A DNA stretch of 64,000 bases from Channallabes apus (taxonomy: Eukaryota > Chordata > Actinopteri > Siluriformes > Clariidae), in NCBI GenBank assembly GCA_030522415.1, contig CM060106.1, forward strand, positions 28,726,985 to 28,790,984, read 5' to 3'. This document shows, in pieces, positions 12,244 to 24,894 of this stretch. Every line of letters starts with the position of its first letter. Positions within the stretch are counted from its first letter, which is position 1. Made by a program: the position numbers and the translations under genes. The notes beneath the pieces were generated by a model. The model saw only the letters and a list, made by a program, of their open reading frames with translations, was not told the origin of the DNA and did not search any database.

Positions 12244-12867
12244 GTGAGTCCAACTGCAGCCAAACATTCTTGAATAGTCTGATATTGCGCGTATCCCTGG
12301 AATACCAGCAGCAGCAGCAGTATTTTCTGTAAAATTTTGCAAATGACGCCATTGAATTAATTATTCTAGTCTTGGCATTGTCAGACGATCTGCAGTGGAA
12401 CTAGTGTTTGGAATCTGTTCCACAGCCTGGAAATGGTATTCCTGGCAACTCTGACAAAGTCTGCTTGCATTGCACCAAGTTAAAGTATTCTGATGTCTCT
12501 CTCTATCTGCTAGCATTGTCTAAATGGAGAATGATAGTTTGATAACACAATGCACAATATGAAGATTTTGATGCTAAGTCATGTGAGCTAGACATAATCG
12601 CATGGCAAATTTCATGCAGGCCCTGAGAGTGCATGAGAGTAATTGTATCTTACCTGCGTTCTTAATTTAACAAGGTCAACTAAATGTAAAATTTCAGCTT
12701 TTCATCAACAGCACCAACTTTTGTAAATTTTTCCATGGTGGAACGTTCCTTTTGTCTGTGGGTATATATTTATATACTTAATGTGTGATCGCCACATTTG
12801 GCATTTGTGTATTGGCATTTGCGTATAAATTGCCTGCAGAGAGTAAGTGTAGGTTTCTTTGTGCTTC

Positions 12868-12962
12868 CTATTCTATCCAGGGTGTATCCTGCCTTGAGTT
12901 TCCTGGGATAGGCTCCAAGCCCCCCGCAACACTACACCACAGCATAAGCAGTGCAGAAAATG
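12868..12962 (+). repeat. SINE tail fragment (Mermaid/DANA type)
   Basis: The sequence TCCAGGGTGTATCCTGCCTT, followed by TTTCCTGGGATAGGCTCCA, is the 3' half of the fish tRNA-derived SINE seen in fuller form elsewhere in this window. The tRNA-like head is missing. Confidence 0.75.
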
Positions 12963-13257
12963 TCTGCGTGTGTGTGTGCCTGTGTACACACATGTGTGAA
13001 ATATGAAAATGTATCCAGGCAGCTATACAGTAGGTTTTGTTATGGCTAGATTTGTGTATTGGGACTGGAATGCATAAATAAATAAATAAATAAATCACCT
13101 AAGAGAGGATTTTTTTCCTTTTATGCAGAGAGCTCTGATATTCATTCATTAATAATAACCGTCTGATCAGGACTTTGATACCCACACCTCACATTAAAAT
13201 ACTGTAGGATTACAGATACAGATATGGATATGGATTACAGATATGGAATTTTATACC

Positions 13258-13345
13258 CAAGATTTCAAGATTCTTTATTTGTCACATGCATAGGTATACA
13301 AGTACAACACGCAGTGAAATGTTCTTCAGCTTAAAGAACAAATAA
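13258..13345 (-). repeat. LINE-type 3' end fragment
   Basis: The motif CAAGATTCTTTATTTGTCAC followed by CACGCAGTGAAATGTTCTTC is a common fish LINE 3' terminus read on the minus strand. No coding part accompanies it. The family is uncertain. Confidence 0.5.
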
Positions 13346-13785
13346 ACAAATACAGAAGAATTATGTACATAAGAATATATCTGAAGAATTATGTAGATAA
13401 ATTCTATAAAATTCTTCAGTTATCCATGTCTGTATTTGTAACTCGATTTAGTTTTAGTTTTTGTATATAGACCCATTTTTGTCTTAAGAGCAAACTAACC
13501 AAGCTGAACCGAACACTGGCTACATTGCCAGTGTTAGAAGTCCAGGAGCTGTTTAAAACGTTTGCGTCAGTTGACAGCCAATGTGTCGGAATCCCACATA
13601 TGTTTTTTGCTTTTTTTTTGCATTTTGTGCAAGATTTCGTCACAAAAATGTTAGCATTGATGGTAGCAAGAAGAAAAAGAAACTACTTTTAGTTTTGTTT
13701 GAAAAAGCAGCCGAGGCCATAAAAAACCTTAAGTGAGGTTTAATATCTATTTATTTCATATTTCATGAAATTTTACAGGTCTTTT

Positions 13786-14812
13786 AATTCAATTCAATTT
13801 AATTCAATTTTATTTATATAGCGCTTTTAACAATGGTCATTGTCTCAAAGTAGCTTCACAAAAATGAAAGAAAATTAATTAATTCATTCATTCATCTTCT
13901 ATACCGCTTAATCCTGTGTTCAGGGTCGCGGGGGGCCTGGAGCCTATCCCAGGAGACTTCGGGCACTAGGCGGGGTACACCCTGGACAGGGTGCCAATCC
14001 ATCGCAGGGCACACACACACACACTCACACACCCAATCACACACTACGGGCAATTTAGGAACGCCAATTAGCCTAACCTGCATATCTTTGAACTGTGGGA
14101 GGAAACCGGAGTACCCGAAGGAAACCCACCAAGCACGGGGAGAACATGCAAACTCCATGCACACAGAGACGGGAATCGAGCCTGGCCGGGGAATCGAACC
14201 CAGACCCTGGAGGTGCAAGGCGACAGTGCTAACCACTACACCACCGCGCCGCTAGAAAATTAATAAAAAATGAAAAAATAATTTTTTGAAAAGAAAATAA
14301 TTGGAAGTGTGTATGTGTGAGAAAAATGTGTCTAGATAATAATGAGATGAATGAATGATGAATGAAATGTCTCTGATGAGCAAGCCAAGGGTGACGGCGA
14401 CGGTGGCAAGGAAAAACTCCCTGAGATGGCATTAGGAAGAAACCTTGAGAGGAACCAGACTCAACAGGGAACCCATCCTCATTTGGGCGATAACAGATAG
14501 AAATGATATAACATCATGTGTGTTGTGCAGGTGAAAATTCAATATGACAGAAGTTCTTTAAATTGACATGAAGACCAGTTCAGCATAGGGACGGGTCAGT
14601 AGGTGCAGAGGGCAGATGAGGTCTGGATCACTGGAAGCACCGGAGCAGCATGTGTAGCTCCAACCATCATAAAGCTGAATCCAGCTGGAGCTGGTCCTTC
14701 TCTGGACGCCTCAGGAACCTCGCAGGGTCGGCCTTTGTCTACTGAAGCTGGCACAATCTCCCGATGCCTCGGGATGGGTAGAGAAATACAGAACAGATGG
14801 GGAGAATTAGCG
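13786..14812 (-). mobile_element. L2-like LINE 3' region, copy 2, split by a SINE
   Basis: This is the same repeat as 11409-12243, including the ATATAGCGCTTTTAACAATG junction and the FLMPSQGVFPCHRRRHP reading on the minus strand. It is interrupted at 13880-14253 by a Mermaid-type SINE with an 11-bp target duplication. The two copies lie in the same orientation about 1.5 kb apart. Confidence 0.75.
13880..14253 (-). mobile_element. Mermaid-type SINE, full length
   Basis: Read on the minus strand it begins with the tRNA-like head (GGTGTAGTGGTTAGCAC box A, GGTCTGGGTTCGATTCC box B). A body with TCCGGTTTCCTCCCACAGT and a tail with AGCGGTATAGAAGATGAATG follow. It is flanked by AGAAAATTAAT (13869-13879 and 14254-14264), an 11-bp target duplication, and sits inside an L2-like repeat, so it inserted later. 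Confidence 0.92.
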
Positions 14813-15195
14813 TAGTTGCCATTAGGGATTTTATAATTATTTGTATTGTTTTATATGCAAACATATGATTATAGTGTTATAGTGATGGGTTCCTCGCCTA
14901 CCATGCAGAAGGCTCAGGTTCGTCTCCCAGGCACAGGATGCAGTGCTGGTCTCATGTCCGGATACAATGGGAGGGTTGCGTCATTAAGGGCATCCGGCGT
15001 AAAAACTGTGCTAAGTTGTTGTGCGGATCAGTTGGTCCGCAGGGGCGACCCATATTTTTGGATGGCTGGAATGAATAATCTGTAGTTACATCATAATTAA
15101 TGAATTATAATTAATATATTAATATTAATATAATTAATAATTACATTATTAGAACTCTTTCTGAACAAATTAAATTTGTATGCCGAGGTACCACT

Positions 15196-15197
<2 letters not shown>
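14813..15197. other. Intergenic DNA with a second SINE type
   Basis: Apart from the SINE at 14878-15085 this is AT-rich sequence with TAAT/ATTA clusters (15090-15150). No exon is visible. Confidence 0.5.
14878..15085 (+). repeat. RTE-tailed tRNA-derived SINE
   Basis: The head has GGTTCCTCGCCTACCATGCA and GGCTCAGGTTCGTCTCCCAG (box B-like). The body has AAGGGCATCCGGCGTAAAAA, and the end has CAGGGGCGACCC. That last part resembles the RTE LINE tail near 3150, suggesting RTE machinery mobilised it. Ends ragged; target duplication not seen. Confidence 0.7.

Positions 15198-15251
<54 letters not shown>
15198..15251. repeat. (CA)n microsatellite
   Basis: A 54-bp CA array that directly abuts the left end of the hAT element at 15252. 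Confidence 0.97.
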
Positions 15252-15252
<1 letters not shown>

Positions 15253-16159
15253 AGGGTTTGACATTAACTTTTTTGCTCACTGGCCAATGTGGCTAGTGGA
15301 TTTCTGGAGTCGCTCGCCATTCAGCCTTTTTACTAGCCACAATTTTCTTACCAGAAAATCGCAGTTTTTTTTCGTCACCATGATACGTTAATGTTTATTA
15401 GATCTAGATTTACTTATAAATGACAGCATACACTGTATCACTATAGTAGTAGTCAAGTATTCAGTACTGTTAAGATAGCTCCCAATATAAAAACATGCAA
15501 ACATGAACAGTATATTCTGCTTATTGAACTTAAATTCAAGCCTCTTACCACATGAAATTGAAAAATAACAGATTCAGTACAACTGAACTCATTCTGATAT
15601 TAAAAATACAGAACATTTATCATTTTAATGTTATTATGTGTACTATTATCAGGTATTATTATTCATTATGTATTATTATATCAGAATTCTGAGTTAGGAC
15701 AATGGACTCTGGTCTATCTTGTAGTGTTGACTCTTTATAGTGTGAGGTCATTCAATCATTCAACGTGAAATCTAAATAGATTTTAATAGTGATTACTTTT
15801 TTTATATATAATCAGTAAATAACATATGCGAAAGGGGCAAACATTTCTCATCCTGTTGAGAAGCAATAGCCCTTTAAGGAAATGATACACACACCAAACA
15901 GGAAGTAAAAGTGTGTGTGTGTGTAGAGAGAGGTATTAAATGTCCTCATTACATTCACGTGTGTTTTATGCGCGTAATATTACGTTGCAATACCTTTATT
16001 ATATCAGATGACTTTAGAGAAAACTACATTGTCAAAAATATATTGTCATACCAAAGAATAAACTACCCGCCAAAGTGGCTAGTGAGACTAAAGTTATTTC
16101 CCGCCACAGCCGAATTTTACCTGCATTTGGCGGGTAGGCGGGTGCCAATGTCAACCCTG
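15252..16159. mobile_element. Non-autonomous hAT element (CAGGGTTTGACATT ends)
   Basis: Left end CAGGGTTTGACATT and right end AATGTCAACCCTG are inverted repeats. Subterminal TGGCTAGTG and GGCGGGTAGGCGGG motifs are typical of this fish family. Flanks ACACACAC and ATACACAC agree at 7 of 8 positions, consistent with an 8-bp duplication in the CA array. The 908-bp interior has no transposase. Confidence 0.8.
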
Positions 16160-16180
16160 ATACACACACATATGTTTAAG

Positions 16181-16370
16181 GCGACACGGTGGCTTAGTAG
16201 TTAGCACTGAGCCTTGCACCTCAGGTCCTGGGTTCGATTCCCCTGTCAGGTCTGTGTGCATGGAGTTTGCATGGTTTCATCGGGTTCTCTGGACTTGCAC
16301 ATTAGGCTAATTGGCATTCCCAAATTGCCCGTAGTGAGAGAATGTGATTGTTGACTGGAGGTCCTACCAC
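16181..16370 (+). mobile_element. Mermaid-type SINE, 5' part
   Basis: The tRNA-like head is clear (ACGGTGGCTTAGTAGTTAGC and GGGTTCGATTCCCC). The body runs through AGGCTAATTGGCATTCCCAA and is lost after about 16345, so the tail is missing. Confidence 0.85.
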
Positions 16371-18518
16371 AGTCATATAAAATGGGAATCAATACAACAA
16401 TCATCATTAGCCTCCACGGTTCCTAGATGTATGTATATATGTATGTATGTATGTATGTACTGTATATGTACTGTAGATACTTAAAGAGACAGTGGCATTA
16501 TGATCCACTCCCAGGATTCAGGTTCCATCCATCCATATACATTTACATGTCTTTAACGGTATCTAAAAAGTCATAAAGCACACTAGTGAGCTGTTCCCAA
16601 TGGGATCAGACATTGACGTCACTCTTCCTGCTCTGAACGAACTCCCAAGCTCCACATCCTGCTGCCACAGTATGCCTCAGGCATCGTCTATACTTGGCAA
16701 ACACTGTCACTACCTGCAATGTCAGAACGCTTTCATCTCATTCATTACAGACTTTCACTGGGGTGATTTGTCTGAATATGGAAACCTTTTCTCTCTTTTT
16801 TTTTTCAGACATTCCTTTTGGTTACACAGTTAGTCGATGAAGAGCTCCTGAAGTGTATGGAATTCAAAGCAACAGGAGTCACTCTCCAGATCAATAATGA
16901 CTTATTACCAGACCTCTAAAGTCTCTTGAGTGAACAGTGAAAAAAACGCGATTGAATTTTATATAGAGAGTTCAAAAATGATATTTCCTACGTTGAAGCC
17001 TTAGATACCCGGTGCAATGAATTCACCCCCTTGCTCACCCACCGCATGTATAAATCCTTCTTTTCTGGTCTCGTGGAGCATATAGACACCTCCAGTAGAA
17101 AGTCCTGGAGGAAGGACTCTTTCCTTGGGTTCTCGTGCTGCTCGTGTACCTCTAAATGGACTGTACAACATTAGCTCAATAAATACAAATCCACCTTACA
17201 GCATTAATATTCGATTTAATGCTTTTGGTCTGGGTGTTGTTGAGGAATTCTATTCATCAGTGACATACAATTGAATTGCGGTTAAGGCACCTGCGTCCTT
17301 GTTAAGAAATGAAAAGCTAAACTCACAGTACATCATGAACAACAAATTGGGAGCGTGAGGCAGAAAGCAAGCAGAGGGAGAGAGAAAACCGCAGGAGTTA
17401 TTTGTGTGATGTTATGCAACACAGGGTTTATTGCAATCCAGGTTTATTTTTTGCATCTGGGGGGAAAAAAATGAGAGTGGCGTATCTGAAGAGCCCGGGC
17501 GCCTTTTGTTACACACCGGAAAATATTCACAAGTTATGACTCCCTGTGGCTTTGCATGGCAGCTTTTTTTCAGCTCTGACTTTTAAACTACCTTGGTTTC
17601 TCATTTTCTTTATAATTATGTGACATTTGTAAAATGAAAATGAAGATGGCTAACTTATCCATCCATTTAATCAAGTTTTTTTTTTTTTTAATACATCCGC
17701 GTAAACAAACCAGCACGGCTAAATATTAATTGTACAAATTGAATATAGAAGGAAATCATTTTTAAATTTAAGGTAACAAGAAAGAAAGGGGAAAAAAAGA
17801 GATGATAAGCGTTTTTTTTTTTCTTGTGTAAACACACATCAAATAATGTAATTTTATGCACATTAAAAATGTTCCTCAGCATTTATACATCAGAGATTCT
17901 TAAATTCCTTTTCATTTCCCCCCTCCCTGACCGAGTAACCTTTCTGGATGGCCTTTAATAAGAACGGCACCATCAAAAGAACAATAGCGGCGCTGACACT
18001 CTGAGGAAAGCATGGCAAGACAATTCCTAAGGAGTCTTTCAATAAGTTAATATTAGAGCCAGAGCCAATGCCTCATTGTCATTCCAGACACACCCTGAGT
18101 CTCAGCTCCTCTCCAAACCTGCTCTGAAAGGAATCTCCCACCAATAGACAGCAATTTAAGAGAAATACAAAGAGAGGGGATGCATGACGAGTTGACAAGA
18201 AACACACAGAGGGGACAGAGAGAGAGAGAAAGAGAGAAAGAGAGAGTACTCCTACTGACTGACACAATTGAAGTGAGAGCCACAGCACTGAACCTTATAG
18301 CAATCTAGCACAAAGGCTCTCGCATTCTCGACGCACCTCTTTAGAGTGACTATGACTAGAGTGACTACCAGGCTATAGGTGCAACAAAATGATTGTTTAC
18401 AGCTCTTGACAAATAGGTGACTGCCAGAAGACAAGGCTAGAATTTTATGGCATCTTCTGAAAAATTTATATTTAAAAAAGATTGATTATAATAGCTGATA
18501 GTGATTAAAAAATTTTGG
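16371..18518. other. Intergenic DNA, no gene recognised
   Basis: Repeat-poor DNA with no supportable exon. It holds a TATG array (16434-16460), a palindromic CRE-like TGACGTCA at 16614, poly-T near 17678 and an AG-rich stretch at 18215-18248. Its relative freedom from transposons makes it a candidate for conserved non-coding sequence; that is inference only. Confidence 0.5.
16614..16621. promoter_or_regulatory. Palindromic CRE-like site TGACGTCA
   Basis: A perfect 8-bp cyclic-AMP response element core in repeat-free sequence. No promoter or gene start is visible nearby, so any role would be as a distal element. A chance match is possible. Confidence 0.2.
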
Positions 18519-18860
18519 ACGCTTGGTGGTAATAAGTGCTGTAGACTTGCATCTCCAGGGTCCGGGTTCGATTCCCGGCCAGGTTCAATTCCCTCCTCTG
18601 TGTGTATGGAGTTTGCATCATCTTCCATGGTTGGTGGGTTTCCCAAAGATATGCAGAATAGGCTAATTGTTCGTTCTCAAAATTGCACGTAGCGTGTGAG
18701 TGAATGTGTATGTGTGTGTGGCCCGTGATTGATTGGCACAAGTTTTTCAATTTGGGAAACCTACTGTAAGTTTCCTGGGATGGGCTCCTGCCCCGCCCCT
18801 CCAACCCTGTATACTGGATAAAGCGGTATAGATGAACAGTGAGTGAGTGATTGAGTGATT
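18519..18860 (+). mobile_element. Mermaid-type SINE, diverged full length
   Basis: Box B (GGTCCGGGTTCGATTCCCGG) is intact. The 3' half is compressed relative to other copies, with a long deletion around the CCCTGTCCAGG region. The tail reads AAAGCGGTATAGATGAACAG. Confidence 0.88.
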
Positions 18861-19037
18861 TTTACCTTTAATCAACTTGAAAAAAATGATAATGAGTTCA
18901 TTTTCACTAAATATATTTTTTATACATTTGTAATAATTATATAATTTTGTACATAAGTAATAATTTAAACATCGAAAACATGAAAGCATATTTAATCAAA
19001 CACATGCTGTCACATTTAAAAGACAACAACAATAATA

Positions 19038-19039
19038 GC

Positions 19040-19081
<42 letters not shown>
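19038..19081. repeat. (AAT)n microsatellite
   Basis: A trinucleotide array of about 44 bp. Confidence 0.95.
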
Positions 19082-19267
19082 TTTTAGTTTCCATGCAAAA
19101 TCTTTGTGTGTTCAATTCAAACAGACTTGTGCGGAATAAGAGAACACAGTTGAGAGAGTAAAATCTACCTTAGTTATACATTATTTAGTACTTACATATG
19201 TCAAGTGAGTAGGTTTGAAACTAGGTACTTTATGTATAATGCACAACTGTATTTGGTGTAAGAAAAT

Positions 19268-19697
<430 letters not shown>

Positions 19698-19856
19698 AAC
19701 GCTAACGCTACATTTTATATTGGATAATTAAAGGGAAATATGCAACTACAAACACATCTAAACATCTGATCTGCATCTCTACTGTGGACACATGGTCTCC
19801 ACTCTGTGTCTCCTACAGTGAGCTTAAACCCAGTTTACACTTTAGGTTGAATTCAT

Positions 19857-20208
19857 TCATTTTCTATACCGCTTTATCCTCTATTCAGGGTCGCGGGGGG
19901 ACCTGGAGCCTATCCCAGGAGACTTAGGGCACAAGGCAGGGTACACCCTGGACAGGGTGCCATCGCAGGGCACACACACATACACACACATACACACAAT
20001 CACACACTACGGTCAATTTTGGGAACACCAATTAGCCTAACCTGCATATCTTTGGACTGTGGGAGGAAACCGGAGTACCCGGAGGAAACCCACCAAGCAC
20101 GGGGAGAACATGCAAACTCCATGCACACAGAGACGGGAATCGAGCCTGGCCGGGAATCGAACCCAGACCCTGGAGGTGCAAGGCGACAGTGCTAACCACT
20201 ACACCGCC
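19857..20208 (-). mobile_element. Mermaid-type SINE, full length
   Basis: Complete head, body and tail on the minus strand. It is flanked by a perfect 15-bp target duplication TTAGGTTGAATTCAT (19842-19856 and 20209-20223). High similarity to copies 13880-14253, 23846-24203 and 28625-29000 indicates a recently active subfamily. Confidence 0.94.
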
Positions 20209-20223
20209 TTAGGTTGAATTCAT

Positions 20224-21240
20224 ATTTTATATTTTCTTTATAGTCTTTACACATTTGTAAATTTAATTAGCTGCATAGTTGCCATTTTGTCCTTTCAATG
20301 CAAAAAAAAAATCAAAAACAAAAAAATGTATTAACTATGTATTAGTAACACCATGGGGACTTTTGGTGTCTCAACATATAAAGCAAATCCTATTAAACAA
20401 CTCTTTTTTGTTTTTTTGCACCACTACTTTTCTCTACTCTCAAAATACAGCTTGCACTCCAGAGACCAGGCTGCTATTTGCAAAGTGTAAAAAATAATAA
20501 TAAAATCATTCAGATGTCACTATTTGTTGTTGTGTCTCTTCAGCCTGCAAAAACGTTATTTTCCCCCTACAGCACACACTCCATTAGACAGGTTCCCCAG
20601 CACAAAGAAGTCTGATTGGACTATTATAAAACTATTTTTTTAGGTCCATCGAGGCCAGTCTATTTCATATTACCCCTTTTGTATGGTTACATGGTTGAAC
20701 ATCAGTCCCTGATTAAAGTCCACGTCTTTGTCATTGTGTTTGTCTCTGATGGAGAGCAGTCAGAACACAACTCTATTGTAATATACATGTAAAGCAAGGT
20801 CCAACACGATCGTGCATACTGAATATTTATTACGGCTTGTAATTGAGGTTCACCGATGGCTATTTTCCCATGGTTTAACATCATCCGGATAGTTAAATGA
20901 TATTCTAGCCTTTTAGAACTTTTTTTTTTTTTTTTTGCTTTTCTTGCTTTATTGCTTGCACCATTTCCAGAAGTTAATATCTATGAACAAAGGATAATAA
21001 TCTGAATTCTTTGAAGCAACGTTCAATGAATAGATTTTTCTATTATTAAAGACAGGCAGTGTACCCAGTGTGCTTTGAATTCATTCTACACCCAGGTAGG
21101 TGATTAAAATTTAACCCTTTACTAGAAATTCTAATTTACTCTCAGACTACATCATAAAAATAGGTCAAAATAGGTAGATATTGTACAGGCTCCACATATT
21201 GTATTGTTTCCTTAAATGGACATAATTTGATTTATATAGC
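20224..21240. other. Intergenic DNA, no gene recognised
   Basis: No exon is visible. Homopolymer runs occur at about 20302 and 20921. No repeat of known type was seen. Confidence 0.5.
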
Positions 21241-21362
21241 ACTCAATCCATCATTCATTCTCTATACCGCGTTTTCTGTACAGGGTTGTGGGATACCTGG
21301 AGTCTATTCCAGGGAAATTAGGGCATGAGGTGGATAGGGCGCCAATCCACTGTAGGGCACGG

Positions 21363-21437
<75 letters not shown>

Positions 21438-21595
21438 CTCACTCAATCATATACTACAGGCAATTTGGAAAAGCCAACAACTGTAAGCCTCCCCTGCATG
21501 TCTTTAGACTGTAAGAGAAAAACCAAAAGTACCCGGAGGAAACCCATCGAGCAAGACATACAAACAGACCTGGGGTGGGATTATACATCATGAAT
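21241..21595 (-). mobile_element. Mermaid-type SINE with CA expansion
   Basis: Minus-strand tail (CTCTATACCGCG) and body (ATTCCAGGGAAATTAGGGCA, AGTACCCGGAGGAAACCCAT) are clear. The internal CA position has expanded to 70 bp at 21364-21433. The tRNA-like head is truncated. Confidence 0.82.
21364..21433. repeat. (CA)n microsatellite inside a SINE
   Basis: A 70-bp CA array beginning exactly after GGGCACGGG, the site where the unexpanded SINEs read GGGCACACACACAC. Confidence 0.97.
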
Positions 21596-22300
21596 CTTAA
21601 TTCATTTTTGTTTTATTTAAACTTAAGGTTACAAAAATATCCCCAAATCCTGTGAAACATCATTACATATAATCAAAATGAAATCACATTTCAGTTTCAG
21701 GTTGTAACTTTATAAAATATATATTTTCAAAAAATTCAAGAGGATGTTCTTATGCAACACCCTGTAAATATTCTTTTTGATTAAAAAAAAAAAAAAAAAA
21801 GCAGTCTTCATATGAGGAAATCTTAAACCAGATTGAGCCAGGATTGTTGATGACTACTGATCAGGGTTTTTTTTTTTTAATATGTATTACATTAGGCATG
21901 GTCAAGCATACAAAATGTCACACTTGTAATTGCATGGACATAGCTGGTTGGTTTAAAGCTTTAAATTGATGGAGCGCAAATCAATCTGCAAATGAGCATG
22001 TGTGCAAAACAAGAAAACCCTATGCACAAGCCGACAGATGATTGATGTCTCGAGAGACACAGAGCCCAGCGTGGCCTGAATACTCCGATTTTCCAGTCCT
22101 GTGTACTGATTAAGTAGAAGCAGAAAAGTATTTTGATTGCCGCTCTCTCTCCCCTTACAATATTTCATGCTTTATTCCATCGAAACCACGCAGTCCAGAA
22201 AGATATGAACTTTATTACCTCTAAGAAAGGACTTTGAAAGTTAATTTAATATTTTCTAAGTTTCTGTACAGTCTCTCTTGTGATTCGTTCTCTGAATCAC

Positions 22301-22334
<34 letters not shown>

Positions 22335-23339
22335 CCGATTTAGAGAACGAATATATATTATTTTTGGCAAGTCTGGACGTGCTGAGCATTCAGAAACGAT
22401 TCTAATCAAGATTTTGTTCAGAATCCAAATTTGGAATCAATTATGCAATTGTCATTTATTATTGATTGATTAGTGTTACACTCTGTGCTTGCAGAACATG
22501 GATAGTATGTCCTCTATCACTTTGCTATCCGTGCCATTAATATCCCTGCTTTCAAGACGCTGTCTCCATCCAACCATAACTTGTTGTAGCGGTATGACAG
22601 GGCAGGGCACATGCTGCATCAGCGTGAAATGTTATCTACTGGAGCAGCCTATTCTAAAGCTCTTCCAGCTGTCAGGGTTGCTAATGTTAGTGGGATCGAT
22701 GTTGGTAAAGCACAGCACCTGCACACGCTTCCTGAATAAGCAAATGCAAGAGATCCAAGGTGTGGCTCCGGGTCATCCCCTCGGCAGCCAGAGAGAACCT
22801 GGTGTTGACTTCTAGGCTTTTATGGACAGAGGTGGTGATAATGCATACATCTCCGCCGTTTTTGATAAATGGGTTTGGTGGTCTCTAACCACCTGCACCT
22901 CCCCATCCCCATCTCCCCACATCCCCCCCCCCCCCCCTCCGCAAGCATATTCAGGCCATTAGCCACATTCCTCTCGCTGAGATCTATTCAGCACTGCAAT
23001 TTTCCCCGGCAGACGAGTGACGGCGGAAGGAAGGGAGGCAGGCAGATGTGAATTACTCCTCTATCCCAGTGTGTGATGCAAGAACAAAAGCACAAAAGTA
23101 ACCTTGGCCAAAATTTGCTTCAGCACGATCCTGGTGTGTTCAACAAGTGCCTACATTTTGCTTCTTCTCTAAGTTTAAGAATTAGCCTCAGTTCATGCTG
23201 AGCAATTATTACACATGTAGTACACATAAGTATTCACTCCCCTTGAAGGTTTGTAATCTGGACCTGAAATAGACTAAATTCAGATTATATTTCATGAATC
23301 TATGAAGTCAAAGACTTTTGATTGTGCAGAACAACATGA
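21596..23339. other. Intergenic DNA, no gene recognised
   Basis: A TA array (22302-22334) and a C-run (22926-22937) are present. A 108-codon plus frame at 22489-22815 has no recognisable domain and no splice context. Most of the stretch lacks identifiable transposons. Confidence 0.5.
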
Positions 23340-24265
23340 TACAGGTACTGTATGTTAAAACTCCCTTTATTTCTCTATATAATCCCCTGCTACACTAATG
23401 CACTTATACCAGTGTTTCACTAGTGCTTGGGTACCATCAAGGTAGAAAGTTACTTCAGTACACCAGAGCCTGCTTCACACCTGAAATGCTGGCCTCCCAG
23501 GAACTCCTTTAATGGTTCATACACGTGGAAAAGGCTTGGAGCGATGTCAGGACTGTGCAGGTGGGTGTGGCAAGAACTCCTAGCTGAGTTCCTTTAATGT
23601 GCAAATGGGGTTCATAAATGATTGTTTGTACTGATCCCCCAGACAGATACATCTCTTATGCAAGTTCGAAAATCCAACATCAGGCGTTCCACTTACAGTA
23701 GGCTCTGAGCCCCCTCGGCCAGGATCGTACAGCCTTATTTGAAAAAGATTGCATCATTAGAATGTTTCCCTGCAGCTACTGTCTCATCTTCATCCTGTGC
23801 TTGAAGCCTTCCGTAAATATCAGTTGGTTTTAAAACTTCATTCATTCATTTTCTATACCGCTTAATCCTGTGTTCAGGGTCGCGGGGGACCTGGAGCCTA
23901 TCCCAGGAGACTTCGGGCACTAGGCGGGCTACACCCTGGACAGGGTGCCAATCCATTGCAGGGCACACACACCTACACACACTCACTCACACACTACGGG
24001 CAATTTAGGAACACCAATTAGCCTAACCTGCATGTCTTTGGACTGTGGGAGGAAACCGGAGTACCCGGAGGAAACCCACCAAGCACGGGGAGAACATGCA
24101 AACTCCATGCACACAGAGACGGGAATCGAGCCTGGCCGGGGAATCGAACCCAGACCCTGGAGGTGCAAGGCGACAGTGCTAACCACTACACCACCGTGCC
24201 GCCTTTAAAACTTCATTCATGAGATATTTCATCACAAGTCCCAGTTTGACTTGAACACCCTTGTA
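23340..24265 (-). pseudogene. mariner-like transposase remnant, split by a SINE
   Basis: On the minus strand the text matches degraded mariner transposase DNA: TTTCTCTATATAATCCCCTG near the 3' end, then GAGCGATGTCAGGACTGTGC (compare LGAKSGLY-type wording) and ACTCCTAGCTGAGTTCCTTT. Many indels are present. It is interrupted at 23846-24203 by a Mermaid SINE and resumes at 24221, ending near CACAAGTCCCAGTTTGACTT. Confidence 0.6.
23846..24203 (-). mobile_element. Mermaid-type SINE, full length
   Basis: Complete copy on the minus strand. Flanks share TTTAAAACTTCATTCAT (23829-23845 and 24204-24220), a 17-bp target duplication whose ATTCATTCAT end may overlap the SINE's own tail. It is inserted in the mariner remnant. 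Confidence 0.93.
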
Positions 24266-24894
24266 TATGAGAACGCTCATAAAAATTCCTGAAGGATCCA
24301 GCAGCATCATGAAGAACAAAAAAATAAATATGGGCCGAAATTCTGCATCAAAAGCATCAACTCCCTGATTCGGACATCCTGCTGAGGGCTATTCAATAAA
24401 ATAAATCCACTCCACAAATATCTGCAGTAGCAACATCAGCAGCTAGCACTGCATAGTCTTTATAGGGAAACATAGAGGACTCCTAGAACCAGGACCGTAG
24501 ATCCAGCAGGTAAAGACCCCGGAGTAACAAATTAGCATTTTAAAAGATGGGAAGGTCAACATCAAGACTACATTTGAATAAGGTCTATAAAGGCTACACG
24601 TTACATGGAGTGCTTTCTAATTCATTAAATTGGAAGGCTGTACAACAAATGGATTTAAACTGAATAAAACAAATCAGCTTCACTCAGTGCCTACAGTGTC
24701 GCTTCAGAGGATGATGATACAGAACATTAGAGAAGGGCTTTTCAAAGTTTTCGAAGATGGAGCTTCAATTAAATTAAAACAATTTATCAATTCATATCAT
24801 TTCAATACAACCGACACAAAAAAAATCTTTACAGAAATATATATTCAGGATTAAAATGTGACATAACAAAACTTAAATTTATACATTTCTCATT

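Larger units (their letters stand above)
12244..13785. other. Intergenic DNA with two repeat tails
   Basis: No exon is visible. A SINE tail lies at 12868-12962 and a LINE-type 3' end at 13258-13345. A (CAG)4 stretch is at 12309-12320. Confidence 0.55.

Noticed and set aside
13880..14253. tRNA gene suggested by box A and box B motifs
   Set aside because: The boxes belong to tRNA-derived SINE heads. No cloverleaf with a proper acceptor stem was seen, and the same arrangement repeats in more than ten SINE copies.
22489..22815. 108-codon plus frame
   Set aside because: No recognisable domain, no splice context, and no codon pattern distinguishing it from chance.
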